A program made the position numbers and the translations under genes. Shown here in pieces: positions 34,070-42,930 of a stretch of 64,000 bases of DNA; the first letter of the stretch is position 1; each line of letters opens with the position of its first letter. Where the stretch lies: NCBI RefSeq assembly GCF_001953635.1, contig NZ_MEJH01000006.1:187915-251914 (forward strand), given 5' to 3'. The notes under the pieces are model-generated. The model was given only the letters and a program-made list of their open reading frames with translations. It had not been told where the DNA came from and did not search any database. This stretch comes from Alteromonas abrolhosensis. GTDB lineage: Bacteria > Pseudomonadota > Gammaproteobacteria > Enterobacterales > Alteromonadaceae.

Positions 34070-35716
34070 CTATTCTGATGTTTTCGCATTAACAACAGGG
34101 AAGATAATTACAAATTCCACGCCGTTGCCTTCCTCGCTGGTAATTGATATCGAACCATTAAGGGCTTGCGTTACTAAGTTGTATACCAAGTGCATTCCTA
34201 AACCAGATCCGCCTTGTCCCCGCTTTGTGGTAACAAAGGGGTCAAATATCCGTTTGCGAATTTCCGGTGGAATACCTTTTCCGTTGTCGGTATAAACAAG
34301 CTTGAGCTTATTGTTACTCACCAATTCGGCACGTATATCAATTGTGCCTTCATCCATGGTTTCAAACCCATGAATAACCGAATTCATGATTAAATTAATC
34401 AAGATTTGATTTATTGGGCCAGCCTTCGTTTCAACGCTAAGGGTAGGGTCGCATTCTACGTTGATGTTGTGTTTTAATTTTTTGAGTCGAGGCTGCAATG
34501 ACAGTAGTATCTCATTAACTAGCTGCACAACGCAAAAACTTCGACTAGATTCTGAGGTTTGATCGACAGCAACCTGCTTAAAACTGCTAATAAGCTCGGC
34601 AGCTCTGTTCAAATTGCGGTAAATAATATTCAGGTTTTCATTACTCTCATCCAAAAAGCGCTTCATTGCACTGGCTTTGAGTGTTTTATCTTCGAAGTCT
34701 TTCTGAATAACAGCTAGCCTGTCTAGCATCATTGTGGACGCCGTTACGCCTAAGCCGATAGGTGTATTTACCTCGTGCGCAACGCCAGCGACCATATCGC
34801 CCAATGATGCCATTTTCTCGTTTTGTACAATCTGACGCTGGAACTGATGCAGTTTCTCAAGTGTTTGAATAAGCTCTTGGTTGGCATCTTTTAAGGCAGT
34901 GGTGCGGTGACTTACCATATCTTCAAGGCTGGCATTGAGCTTTCTGTGTTGCTCTTCTGCTTGTCGCTGCTTTTGCATGTACTCCTGCATGCGAAATAGC
35001 ATCACGTTTACAGCGTCTGCTAAGATATCAAGTTCTCGAATGGTAGAACCGCTGGCACGAGCGGAATAATCCCGCTGCCGCGATGTGCGTTGCAAGAAGT
35101 TTGCTATCTCTTCAACAGGGCCGGTAACAAAGCGCTGCATTCGCATGGCCGAGTAAAAACTAATCGCTAACAATGCCAAAGCGACAGCTATATTCAGCCA
35201 AATTGACTTCCCAACGAGTTGATTGAAGTTCTCTGAAGAAATTCGTAAATATATCCAGCCCAGCTGAATATTCGTCTCAATGTCGAAAACTTTTGCACTT
35301 AACTCAAGGTATTGCCCATTGTCAGCCAGCTGAGGTGTCATAAACATGGAAGCTAGTTGATTCTCTTTGCCTCCTAACAATAATTGACCTTCCTTATTGT
35401 AAGAAGCAAATATCTGAGGCTCCAAGTTACCGCTTTGTGCTTTGTACACATGGGCATTTAACACATGATCAGCCGCTGCTAAATTACTTAAAGCAGTCTC
35501 AATACGTTCTGGTGTTTCGTCATAAAGATAGGCGGCCGAGCTTCTTGCCACCAGTTTGGCAAGCATGAGTGCATTAGACTCAAGTTCATGGCGATAGGTT
35601 TTTATTTGCGTGTAAACGGCAAGACTGGATAACACCGCAAGCGAAAAGGTAGCAATTGACATTACTACCCAAAGGAAAAGGCTTTTTATAGTAAGCTTGA
35701 CTACTTTATCCGTCAT
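34070..35716 (-). CDS. Membrane sensor histidine kinase
   Basis: A 548-residue kinase. Two membrane helices (about residues 9-37 and 174-195) flank a periplasmic sensor region of about 130 residues. A HAMP segment, a coiled coil (EYMQKQRQAEEQHRKLN), the H-box GVAHEVNTPIG with the phospho-acceptor His, and an HATPase domain with NLIMNSVIHGFE, DNGKGIPPEIRKRIFDPF and GQGGSGLGMHLVYNL follow. The ATG at 35716 was chosen; a longer frame from TTG at 35779 adds 21 basic residues and has no better ribosome site. No receiver domain is present. The gene follows arcA upstream on the same strand by about 150 bp, but the pairing is unproven. Confidence 0.9.
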   Translation of the reverse strand: MTDKVVKLTIKSLFLWVVMSIATFSLAVLSSLAVYTQIKTYRHELESNALMLAKLVARSSAAYLYDETPERIETALSNLAAADHVLNAHVYKAQSGNLEPQIFASYNKEGQLLLGGKENQLASMFMTPQLADNGQYLELSAKVFDIETNIQLGWIYLRISSENFNQLVGKSIWLNIAVALALLAISFYSAMRMQRFVTGPVEEIANFLQRTSRQRDYSARASGSTIRELDILADAVNVMLFRMQEYMQKQRQAEEQHRKLNASLEDMVSHRTTALKDANQELIQTLEKLHQFQRQIVQNEKMASLGDMVAGVAHEVNTPIGLGVTASTMMLDRLAVIQKDFEDKTLKASAMKRFLDESNENLNIIYRNLNRAAELISSFKQVAVDQTSESSRSFCVVQLVNEILLSLQPRLKKLKHNINVECDPTLSVETKAGPINQILINLIMNSVIHGFETMDEGTIDIRAELVSNNKLKLVYTDNGKGIPPEIRKRIFDPFVTTKRGQGGSGLGMHLVYNLVTQALNGSISITSEEGNGVEFVIIFPVVNAKTSE

Positions 35717-35823
35717 ATCCGTCTTGCGTATTGTCCATCCACGTCTTACATACATCAATAGTGGCGCAAAAATGCGCAAAAAGGAAGATGCCTATAAACA
35801 ATAATTAATGTAAGCAGCGCCCG

Positions 35824-37248
35824 CTAGTTGAGGGTTGAAAGGTAAAGTTGCTGGTAATTTTTTGCAGCCGCTTCCCAAGTAAATCGCGTTCGCATACCCC
35901 GTTGCTGCATTGCTCTGAACTTGCCAGCGTCTTCGTAGAACGCTAGCAGTGCTCGGCGAATACACGATAGCAAGGCGTGCGGCGTAGGGTCGTCAAACAC
36001 AAAACCCGTCCCATCGCTATCATTACTGTAATCGATAACCGTGTCTTTGAGTCCGCCCACCGAACGCACGATAGGGATGGTTCCATAAGCTAAGCTGTAC
36101 ATCTGGTTCAATCCGCACGGCTCAAACTGAGAAGGCATTAGGAAAAAATCAGCGCCAGCTTCTACAAGATGGGCATGTTCGGAACTAAAGCCGTTTATAA
36201 ACGCGAATTGGTCAGGGTGCTGTTGAGCAAATTCGCCAAGATCCATACAGACTTTAGGATCGCCCGTTCCCACAATTACCATTTGAACATTGTGCTTAAT
36301 CAGGTCGTCCAAGATGGGCAGTATGTAGCCAAAGCCTTTTTGTTCTGTAAGGCGGCATACCATTCCAATAAGAGGTACATTGCCATTCTCAGGTAATCCT
36401 GACTTTTCTTGTAATGCTCGCTTACATGATGTTTTCGGGTGAAGATTATCTACACTGTAGTTCTCAGGTAGGAATGTATCTGTCTCTGGGTTCCACTGGG
36501 TGTAGTCGCATCCGTTCAGAATGCCACTTAAATCGGCTTGACGGCTTACCAGGCGTTCATGAAGGCCATGACTACCCAAGTCAGTGAGTAGTTCTCTTGC
36601 ATAGTTTGGGCTTACCGTTGTCACCTTCGTGGCAAATTCAATGCCGCTTTGCAGCATGTTTATGTAACCGCCGTGAACTTGCGCCAGAATATTAGGGTGA
36701 TGGCGAAGAAACGGGATAGTTTCCAGCCTATGAACGCCTTGGAAAGCGGCATTGTGGATAGTGAATACCGTTTTAGTGCTGTCGAAATACCCTGATTTGT
36801 CATGGGTAAGTAAAAACGGAAGCATGGCTGCATGCCAGTCGTGACAGTGAATAACGTCTGGCTTTTTATCGATAGCTTTTAGGGTTTGGAGTACGGCACC
36901 ACTGAAAAAACTAAAGCGCTCACCGTTGTCTTCGTAGGCTTCAAATGCGTTGGCATATAGCCCTTCACGCATGAAATGTTCTGGCGAGTCTACGAAATAA
37001 ATAGGAATACCGTGCCATTGCATGTAGCGGATATCAAAATGGTATACCTGTCCTTCAGTAAACAGGGTTTGCTGCTCAGTTACGGTTGGTAAGCTCAACT
37101 GTTCTGCCAGCACTTGGTAGTAAGGCATAACTATGGTGATGCTTTCGCCCAAGGTATCTAGCGCAAGTGGAAGTGCTTTTCCAACGTCTGCAAGGCCGCC
37201 GGTTTTTACCAATTCTTCAACTTCTGAAATAGCAAATACAATATTCAC
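35824..37248 (-). CDS. glgA: Glycogen synthase
   Basis: Transfers glucose from ADP-glucose to a growing alpha-1,4-glucan. The GTG at 37248 is chosen because GGGAG precedes it and the protein then begins VNIVFAISEVEELVKTGGLADV with the KTGGL ADP-glucose motif at about residues 14-18. This gives 474 residues, typical for GT5 GlgA. The C-terminal half has PSQFEPCGLNQMYSLAYGTIPIVR, the conserved acceptor-side E-x7-E region. The other glg genes are not adjacent, so it stands alone here. Confidence 0.96.
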   Translation of the reverse strand: MNIVFAISEVEELVKTGGLADVGKALPLALDTLGESITIVMPYYQVLAEQLSLPTVTEQQTLFTEGQVYHFDIRYMQWHGIPIYFVDSPEHFMREGLYANAFEAYEDNGERFSFFSGAVLQTLKAIDKKPDVIHCHDWHAAMLPFLLTHDKSGYFDSTKTVFTIHNAAFQGVHRLETIPFLRHHPNILAQVHGGYINMLQSGIEFATKVTTVSPNYARELLTDLGSHGLHERLVSRQADLSGILNGCDYTQWNPETDTFLPENYSVDNLHPKTSCKRALQEKSGLPENGNVPLIGMVCRLTEQKGFGYILPILDDLIKHNVQMVIVGTGDPKVCMDLGEFAQQHPDQFAFINGFSSEHAHLVEAGADFFLMPSQFEPCGLNQMYSLAYGTIPIVRSVGGLKDTVIDYSNDSDGTGFVFDDPTPHALLSCIRRALLAFYEDAGKFRAMQQRGMRTRFTWEAAAKNYQQLYLSTLN

Positions 37249-37319
37249 AGGTAATCTCCCAGAGCGTAACGTGCAGTGCACTTGTAATGCTTAAATATAG
37301 TGTACGGAAAAAGCGCCAA

Positions 37320-37348
37320 ATGCCATTGTGTAGAGTACGCAATGGCAT
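37320..37348. repeat. Inverted repeat between glgA and rsmC
   Basis: A perfect 9-bp inverted repeat, ATGCCATTG and CAATGGCAT, with an 11-base loop. It lies upstream of glgA and downstream of rsmC on their strand. No T run follows in either direction, so an operator or mRNA structure is as likely as a terminator. Confidence 0.5.
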
Positions 37349-37397
37349 GAGCAACAGATAGAAAAGCTAAATTAGCACAAGCTAATGGTTTTTTTAA

Positions 37398-38480
37398 TTA
37401 TAAAGCCGCTTGATAAACAGAAAATTGCGACGTTTGTGCTGTGGTATAGACCGTTTGGAAGTGCTCAGCGAGTAAACCCGGGTAAGGTAAGAATCGGTTT
37501 GCCACCATTTGCATAGTGCCGCCGCGACTTAAGCTTGCCTTGGCATCTGAAATAAAGCGTTTAGTGATGGTGTAGTCAGTTTTAATACCCGTGTGAAACG
37601 GAGGGTTGGTGACAATGTGCTGTACTTTTTGGGTAAAACCGTGCAAACCGTCGGCGGCATATAAGGTTGCCGCTAACCCATTTTCCGCTAAGGTTAAGGC
37701 GCTACAGTAAACTGCAAGCGCGCTGACATCGGTAAGGTGCAGCTTCAAATGTGGATATTTCAGCATTATATAGCTGGCTATTACGCCAGCGCCGCATGCG
37801 AAATCCAATATTTCACCACTCAGTGAGGTAGAGAGTTTTTCTAGTAACAACTCTGTTCCTGCATCTAATTCTTTATGGCTGAATACGCCAGGCATAGAGG
37901 CTACTTGCCAAGCCGTGCCTTCAACGTGATACGTATTCATATCAAGCCATGCATCGGGTTCAAAGGCAAGATGTGGCTCTTCAACCAAAACGGTGATAAG
38001 GCTGCAATGGCGGGCTGAGTCAACTTTTTGGGTTGGACCGTATTGCTCCATCAACTTAGCCGCACTCTTAATACCGCCTTTGTTTTCACCCACCACGTGA
38101 ATGCGACCATTTTGACCCACCATACTTGCCGCCATTCGCAATAGCATTTGAAAATGGGTTTTCGCTTTGGGTAAGAAAACCATCACGTCAGTGTGGGATT
38201 TTTCTAAGGTCACGAACGGCGTAAAAATATGGGTATGGTTGCCGACCTTTTGTGTCACCTCAAAACCTGTGCGTGTAATATCTCGACTATCAAACGAAAC
38301 CGAAGGTACGACTCTTACGCACTCTGAAAAAATATCGAAATACTGGTGAATTACCGTGACTTCTTGCGATTTAAGACCGTCCAGAAAATACGCATCAGAG
38401 GGATTGATAAATGCCCACTGACCCTCGTCGAAAAGCGCGATATTTCGTTCTAACAGTTGGCTTTGAGGAGATAGAATCAT
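37398..38480 (-). CDS. rsmC: 16S rRNA (guanine1207-N2)-methyltransferase
   Basis: Methylates G1207 of 16S rRNA using S-adenosylmethionine. It has 360 residues, with an N-terminal inactive methyltransferase-like half and a C-terminal catalytic half, as in RsmC. The SAM loop is ILDFACGAGVIASYI near residue 222 and the catalytic NPPFH is at about 288 (VTNPPFHTGIKTDY). Its ATG overlaps the trmB stop by one base (TAATG), so the two rRNA/tRNA methylase genes are translationally coupled. Confidence 0.94.
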   Translation of the reverse strand: MILSPQSQLLERNIALFDEGQWAFINPSDAYFLDGLKSQEVTVIHQYFDIFSECVRVVPSVSFDSRDITRTGFEVTQKVGNHTHIFTPFVTLEKSHTDVMVFLPKAKTHFQMLLRMAASMVGQNGRIHVVGENKGGIKSAAKLMEQYGPTQKVDSARHCSLITVLVEEPHLAFEPDAWLDMNTYHVEGTAWQVASMPGVFSHKELDAGTELLLEKLSTSLSGEILDFACGAGVIASYIMLKYPHLKLHLTDVSALAVYCSALTLAENGLAATLYAADGLHGFTQKVQHIVTNPPFHTGIKTDYTITKRFISDAKASLSRGGTMQMVANRFLPYPGLLAEHFQTVYTTAQTSQFSVYQAAL

Positions 38481-39199
38481 TACTTAGTACGCTCGAAAAT
38501 TAAATCCCAAACGCCATGACCTAGTTTTTGGCCACGGGTTTCAAACTTGGTGATTGGACGGTAGTCCGGACGAGGTACATAGTCGCCGTCAGTCGAAGTG
38601 TTGGCGTAACCGTCAGCATTGGTCATAACGTCTAACATATGCTCAGCATATTGCTCCCAGTCAGTCGCCATATGAAAGCAGCCGCCAATAGCTAATTTAC
38701 TGCGAACCAGCTCAACAAATTCAGGCTGAACAATACGGCGTTTGTGGTGACGCTTTTTGTGCCAAGGGTCTGGGAAAAACAGCTGTAGGCGAGACAGTGA
38801 ACCGTCTGGGATCATATTTTTAAGGACTTCTACCGCATCATGGTCCATTACGCGCAGGTTTTCGACGCCTTGTTCGCTTGCTTCAGCTAAACATGCGCCT
38901 ACGCCAGGACGGTGAACTTCAATGCCGATAAAGTCTTTCTCGGGCGCATTCGCGGCCATTTCAACCAGTGACTTGCCCATACCGAAGCCAATTTCTACAA
39001 CAATAGGTGCGTTTCGGCCAAAAATATCTGGCAACGATAACGGTGCGTCGGCATAGTCAATGCCTTTGGTCGGCCAGTGATCTTCTAGCGCTTTTTCTTG
39101 TGCTTTCGTAAGTCTTCCTTCGCGTTTCACGAAGCTTTTTACTTTGCTCACGTATACTCCAGCGGCTTCTGCTTCCGCCTGACTTTTGAATTGCCTCAT
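38480..39199 (-). CDS. trmB: tRNA (guanine46-N7)-methyltransferase
   Basis: Methylates N7 of G46 in tRNA variable loops. The ATG at 39199 gives 239 residues, equal to E. coli TrmB, and GAAAGG lies upstream; a GTG at 39244 would add 15 residues. SAM binding is seen in [16 protein letters not shown], the family motif [15 protein letters not shown] follows, and [19 protein letters not shown] is the TrmB signature. rsmC follows with a one-base overlap. Confidence 0.96.
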   Translation of the reverse strand: MRQFKSQAEAEAAGVYVSKVKSFVKREGRLTKAQEKALEDHWPTKGIDYADAPLSLPDIFGRNAPIVVEIGFGMGKSLVEMAANAPEKDFIGIEVHRPGVGACLAEASEQGVENLRVMDHDAVEVLKNMIPDGSLSRLQLFFPDPWHKKRHHKRRIVQPEFVELVRSKLAIGGCFHMATDWEQYAEHMLDVMTNADGYANTSTDGDYVPRPDYRPITKFETRGQKLGHGVWDLIFERTK

Positions 39200-39290
39200 A
39201 TGCAATGCCTTTCTTACCCAATTTTCTGGTGGCGCATTATCCACTTACCCACGGCTTATGCAACGCTGAAATGGTAAAAATGCTGTAATT

Positions 39291-39995
39291 TTATACGCCA
39301 ATTTGTTTAGCAATAATAGATGCTACGGCTTCAGTTTGCTCAAGTACCAACATATGCCCCGCATCCTGAATGGTATGAAATGTCGCTTTAGGCAACGCGC
39401 TTTTCAGTTGCTGTATTGCTACTGCAGGTGCAATGGCGTCTTGCTGGGCAGTAATGAACGTTACTGGCACGTTGATCTTTGCCAGCGCTTTAACGGTACT
39501 TTCTCGTGGTGTGGTAGCCATGGTGTGGTTAAGTAAGGTGGTTTTACCCAAATCTTGCGCCATAGATTTTACCACACCAGCCACGTTTTCATCCGCTAAG
39601 CGGGAAGGGTGGATAAATCGCGAAAGATAAGCATCGTTGTCGGGCTTGAAGTTTCCTTGCTTAAGCATGGTGGTCAGCTGCTTACGCTTGGCTATTTCTT
39701 CTTTTGATAGCCCTTCTGGGTTATAGCCAATCAATGTTATGGAAGCTACATTTGCAGGGTTGCGCTGCGCTACCAGCGCGGCAATAAATCCACCCATGGA
39801 GTAACCCACAAGGTGCACTTTTTCGTTTTCGAGAATACGATCTTCGCTTAATGCTAACATTTCTTCTTGTGAAGCTGCCCACTGAAGTGGCACATAGCGA
39901 CGTTGCGCAATACTGAGTGTGCGCCAAAGAGGCAGAAATATTCGCTCGTCACAGAGCGTACCGGGAAAAAATAAAACAGGGTGCTGCACAGACAC
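39291..39995 (-). CDS. Alpha/beta hydrolase
   Basis: A 234-residue hydrolase fold protein. The nucleophile elbow is GYSMGG (about residues 64-69). The acid is probably the Asp in ITAQQDAIAP and the catalytic His lies in IQDAGHMLVLEQ. The oxyanion region FFPGTLCDERIF is near the N-terminus. It starts with GTG after AAGGAG. No signal peptide is present. Similar small hydrolases (BioH-like, esterases) exist in many pathways; the substrate cannot be told. It lies about 90 bp upstream of trmB on the same strand. Confidence 0.85.
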   Translation of the reverse strand: MSVQHPVLFFPGTLCDERIFLPLWRTLSIAQRRYVPLQWAASQEEMLALSEDRILENEKVHLVGYSMGGFIAALVAQRNPANVASITLIGYNPEGLSKEEIAKRKQLTTMLKQGNFKPDNDAYLSRFIHPSRLADENVAGVVKSMAQDLGKTTLLNHTMATTPRESTVKALAKINVPVTFITAQQDAIAPAVAIQQLKSALPKATFHTIQDAGHMLVLEQTEAVASIIAKQIGV

Positions 39996-40108
39996 GTGTG
40001 CTCCTTAACAATAAACTGGCTAGTTACATGCTACCATAGCGCGCTTTTTAATGAATGGTCGCTAGGTAGAAAGCGACCAAGCGGTAGTAATTGCCCATAC
40101 AGACGATT

Positions 40109-41176
40109 ATGACAGAACAACAATATACAGGTAGCTTTGCAGAGCGAGTGCTCGCATGGTTTGATAAACACGGGCGAAAGCATTTGCCTTGGCAACAAGA
40201 CGTTACGCCATACAAAGTGTGGGTGTCTGAAATAATGCTGCAGCAAACCCAAGTCACTACGGTAATTCCCTATTTTAAACGCTTTATGGCGTCTTTTCCT
40301 ACCGTGCACGACTTGGCTAAGGCATCTCAAGACGACGTGCTTCATCATTGGACTGGGCTTGGCTACTACGCAAGAGCAAGGAATCTTCACAAAGCTGCGA
40401 ATATGCTGGTAAATAATTACAACGGCGAGTTTCCCTATAGTCTGGAAGAAGTCATGGATTTGCCCGGCATAGGGCGCTCAACCGCAGGGGCGATACTTTC
40501 GCTATCTCGCAATATGCGCTTTCCTATATTAGATGGCAATGTGAAGCGTGTGCTGGCACGATACTATGCAATTGGCGGGTGGCCGGGACAGAAAAAGGTA
40601 GAGAATCTGCTTTGGGAAGTGGCCGAGAAAAACACGCCCACCAATTCAGAAGGCGGACGTTGTGCCAACTATACGCAGGTGATGATGGACTTGGGCGCGA
40701 TGATCTGTACGCGAAGCAAGCCAAAGTGTGATGAGTGCCCGCTTCAAGCCGACTGTATAGCCTACGCCCAAGGCGCGCAAACCGACTACCCGGGTAAAAA
40801 ACCAAAAAAGACGCTCCCCGAGAAATTCACCTTTATGATGGTGGCACAGTTCAACAGCCAAGTATATCTAGAGCAGCGCCCTTCAACCGGGCTGTGGGGT
40901 GGCCTATATGGTTTTATTGAGGTGTCTTCAATAGAAGAGGGGATAGAGCAGTTGGCCAAGCGAGGTATCAGTGTCGACGAAACCCGAACGCTTGAAGGGT
41001 TCCGTCATACATTTAGCCATTTTCATTTAGATATCACCCCGGTGGTGGCCGTGGTAAACTCTGCTCCAACAAAGCGCGTAGCCGAAATGGCATTTCGTTG
41101 GTTTTCGTTGAACGAGCCTATTGAAGTTGGTTTAGCGGCACCTACAACCAAGATTATTCAGCAGTTAATGCGTTAG
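40109..41176 (+). CDS. mutY: A/G-specific adenine DNA glycosylase
   Basis: Removes adenine mispaired with 8-oxoguanine in base-excision repair. The ATG at 40109 gives 355 residues (E. coli 350); an in-frame TTG lies six codons earlier. The catalytic Glu is in [13 protein letters not shown], the helix-hairpin-helix is [13 protein letters not shown] with the following [10 protein letters not shown], and the four iron-sulfur Cys are in [17 protein letters not shown]. The C-terminal NUDIX-like domain reads [13 protein letters not shown] and then [12 protein letters not shown]. yggX follows 59 bp downstream, the conserved mutY-yggX pair. Confidence 0.97.
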   Translation: MTEQQYTGSFAERVLAWFDKHGRKHLPWQQDVTPYKVWVSEIMLQQTQVTTVIPYFKRFMASFPTVHDLAKASQDDVLHHWTGLGYYARARNLHKAANMLVNNYNGEFPYSLEEVMDLPGIGRSTAGAILSLSRNMRFPILDGNVKRVLARYYAIGGWPGQKKVENLLWEVAEKNTPTNSEGGRCANYTQVMMDLGAMICTRSKPKCDECPLQADCIAYAQGAQTDYPGKKPKKTLPEKFTFMMVAQFNSQVYLEQRPSTGLWGGLYGFIEVSSIEEGIEQLAKRGISVDETRTLEGFRHTFSHFHLDITPVVAVVNSAPTKRVAEMAFRWFSLNEPIEVGLAAPTTKIIQQLMR

Positions 41177-41217
41177 GCGTTCTAAGCCCAACGTAATATT
41201 TATTGCTAAGCAGATAG

Positions 41218-41508
<291 letters not shown>

Positions 41509-41578
41509 GCAAAAAAGACTTTTTTGAGCAAACAATGCGCAAACAGTAATAAAAGCGCAAAAAAAGCGAGAAAAACGG

Positions 41579-41607
41579 TTGACTTGTGAAGGCGAAAACC
41601 GTTTAAT
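41579..41607 (+). promoter_or_regulatory. Promoter of tRNA-Phe
   Basis: TTGACT at 41579-41584, 17 bases, then TTTAAT at 41602-41607 (each 5 of 6 to consensus), followed by a GC-rich ACGCACCC discriminator typical of stringently controlled stable-RNA promoters. The tRNA begins 53 bp downstream. Confidence 0.75.
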
Positions 41608-41656
41608 ACGCACCCACAGCAGGACAGGCAGTAAACGCCTAGAACGCTAACAAGTT

Positions 41657-42874
41657 TCAGCCTCGATAGCTCAGTTGGTAGAGCAGCGGATTGAAAATCC
41701 GCGTGTCCCTGGTTCGATCCCGGGTCGAGGCACCATCATTGGAACCTGATAGTTTATTGAAAACTATCAGGTTTTTCCATTTCTGGGCCTTGTCTTTTTT
41801 AATCAGAAGGCCATTGATTGTCACAAAGTGTGACGATTTTTTGTCACAACCTGACTTTGTGACAAAGGTATCATTTTTTTCTTTTACAATATTGTTTGCT
41901 TGCTGTGACAAATAACTCAGCGATGGATGTGTGTATCGCTGAACCATCTCCAGTGTTTTCCAGCCCCCTAATTCTTTAATAGCTAATAAGTCGGTGCCAC
42001 TCTCAGCATGGCGTGATGCCCAATTATGACGTAAGTCGTGAAAACGCAGCCCATCTAGACCTGCTGCTTTCGTCGTCCTAGCCCATATCCTTCTATTTAA
42101 GTCTTTAATACGCGAATTATCATAATTGAGAAAAACAAATACGGAATTTTTCGAGTTATGCAAAGAACTCAGTAGTTCGAAGACTATATTGTTCATCGGT
42201 ATAAGAACCGAAGAGCCACTTTTGTGAGAACCCGCGTCTACCTTCAGTGTTTGATGCTCCAAATCGACATGAGTCCATTTCAGGCCAATGATATTAGAGG
42301 CACGAAATCCGGTTGCTAGGGCAAATATGATGATAGGTTGCAGAAAGGCTGGGGCGCAATCAATGAGGCGAGCAGAATCTTTCTCAGTAAGCTTATAGAA
42401 GCTTTTTTCTCGCTCTTTGTGGGTTTTCAAATGGGGGACGCGATCAATCCACTCCAGCTCTTTATGAATGAAATTTAAAAAGCTTTTGATCTCTGCGAGG
42501 TATCTATTCTTCGTTGCTAAGGTGACGTCAGTCTTTTTTACTAACGTCGTCAGAATAAGCTTAGAATTAATTTCGGTTAATGGAATATTTGCTAGATATT
42601 GAGACCACCAGGCTAGCTTTTTCGTCTTTTCATCAATGGTCTTGTTTGCTTGTCTGGATTCTAGATAAAGTGTTAAAGCTTCATTCCATGAGCCAACCTC
42701 TTGAGAGTTACGCATCAGTATAGCTAACGTTTCATCGCGAAGGCGGTGTTCAAAGTGCTCTGCACGGCTTTTCACAGTTTCCTTGGTGCTGCAATGAACA
42801 CGTTTAACCTTGTCAGCAAATGAAACCTGAAACTTCGTAAACCAGAATTTGGAATTACTCTTTTTATAAACCAT
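41657..42874 (-). CDS. Tyrosine recombinase (island integrase), C-terminus encoded by antisense tRNA
   Basis: A phage-type integrase of about 405 residues; the ATG at 42874 has AGGAG eight bases upstream. The catalytic set is R in FALATGFRASNIIGLKW, H-x-x-R in FHDLRHNWASRH, H/W in GGWKTLEMVQRY and Tyr in QRYTHPSL. The N-terminal half holds a SAM-like core-binding domain. The gene runs toward and through attL: its last 28 or so residues are read from the complement of the repeat and tRNA-Phe, stopping at 41657. On excision the tail would change (see findings). The segment before that is lysine-rich and carries repeated GTGAC/GTCAC motifs. It should integrate and excise the island. Confidence 0.93.
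   Translation of the reverse strand: MVYKKSNSKFWFTKFQVSFADKVKRVHCSTKETVKSRAEHFEHRLRDETLAILMRNSQEVGSWNEALTLYLESRQANKTIDEKTKKLAWWSQYLANIPLTEINSKLILTTLVKKTDVTLATKNRYLAEIKSFLNFIHKELEWIDRVPHLKTHKEREKSFYKLTEKDSARLIDCAPAFLQPIIIFALATGFRASNIIGLKWTHVDLEHQTLKVDAGSHKSGSSVLIPMNNIVFELLSSLHNSKNSVFVFLNYDNSRIKDLNRRIWARTTKAAGLDGLRFHDLRHNWASRHAESGTDLLAIKELGGWKTLEMVQRYTHPSLSYLSQQANNIVKEKNDTFVTKSGCDKKSSHFVTINGLLIKKDKAQKWKNLIVFNKLSGSNDGASTRDRTRDTRIFNPLLYQLSYRG
41660..41735 (+). tRNA. tRNA-Phe (GAA)
   Basis: A 76-nt tRNA gene with encoded CCA. The 7-bp acceptor stem GCCTCGA/TCGAGGC, D loop AGTTGGTAGA, anticodon GAA at 41693-41695 flanked by TT and AA, and T arm with GGTTCGATCC are all present. It is the integration target of the island that follows: its 3' part is repeated at 62516-62568. 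Confidence 0.98.
41688..41740 (+). other. Left attachment site (attL) of the genomic island
   Basis: 53 bases, from the anticodon stem of tRNA-Phe through its CCA end and five bases beyond, identical to 62516-62568. Because the incoming copy restores the tRNA, the gene stays functional after integration. The integrase gene overlaps the site on the opposite strand. Confidence 0.95.
41743..41776 (+). terminator. Island-borne terminator downstream of tRNA-Phe
   Basis: A 13-bp stem, AACCTGATAGTTT and AAACTATCAGGTT, with a five-base loop and then TTT. It starts eight bases after the tRNA and lies inside the island, within the 3' part of the integrase gene. The original tRNA terminator is now at 62570-62599. 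Confidence 0.8.
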
Positions 42875-42930
42875 CAATATTGCTCCTCTAAAAATAACAA
42901 CATTAATGATTTAAAAGCTAAATAATAGAA

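Noticed and set aside
33208..35716. arcA and the adjacent kinase as a cognate two-component pair
   Set aside because: The kinase lacks the receiver and phosphotransfer domains of ArcB, and the genes are about 150 bp apart; proximity alone does not prove pairing.
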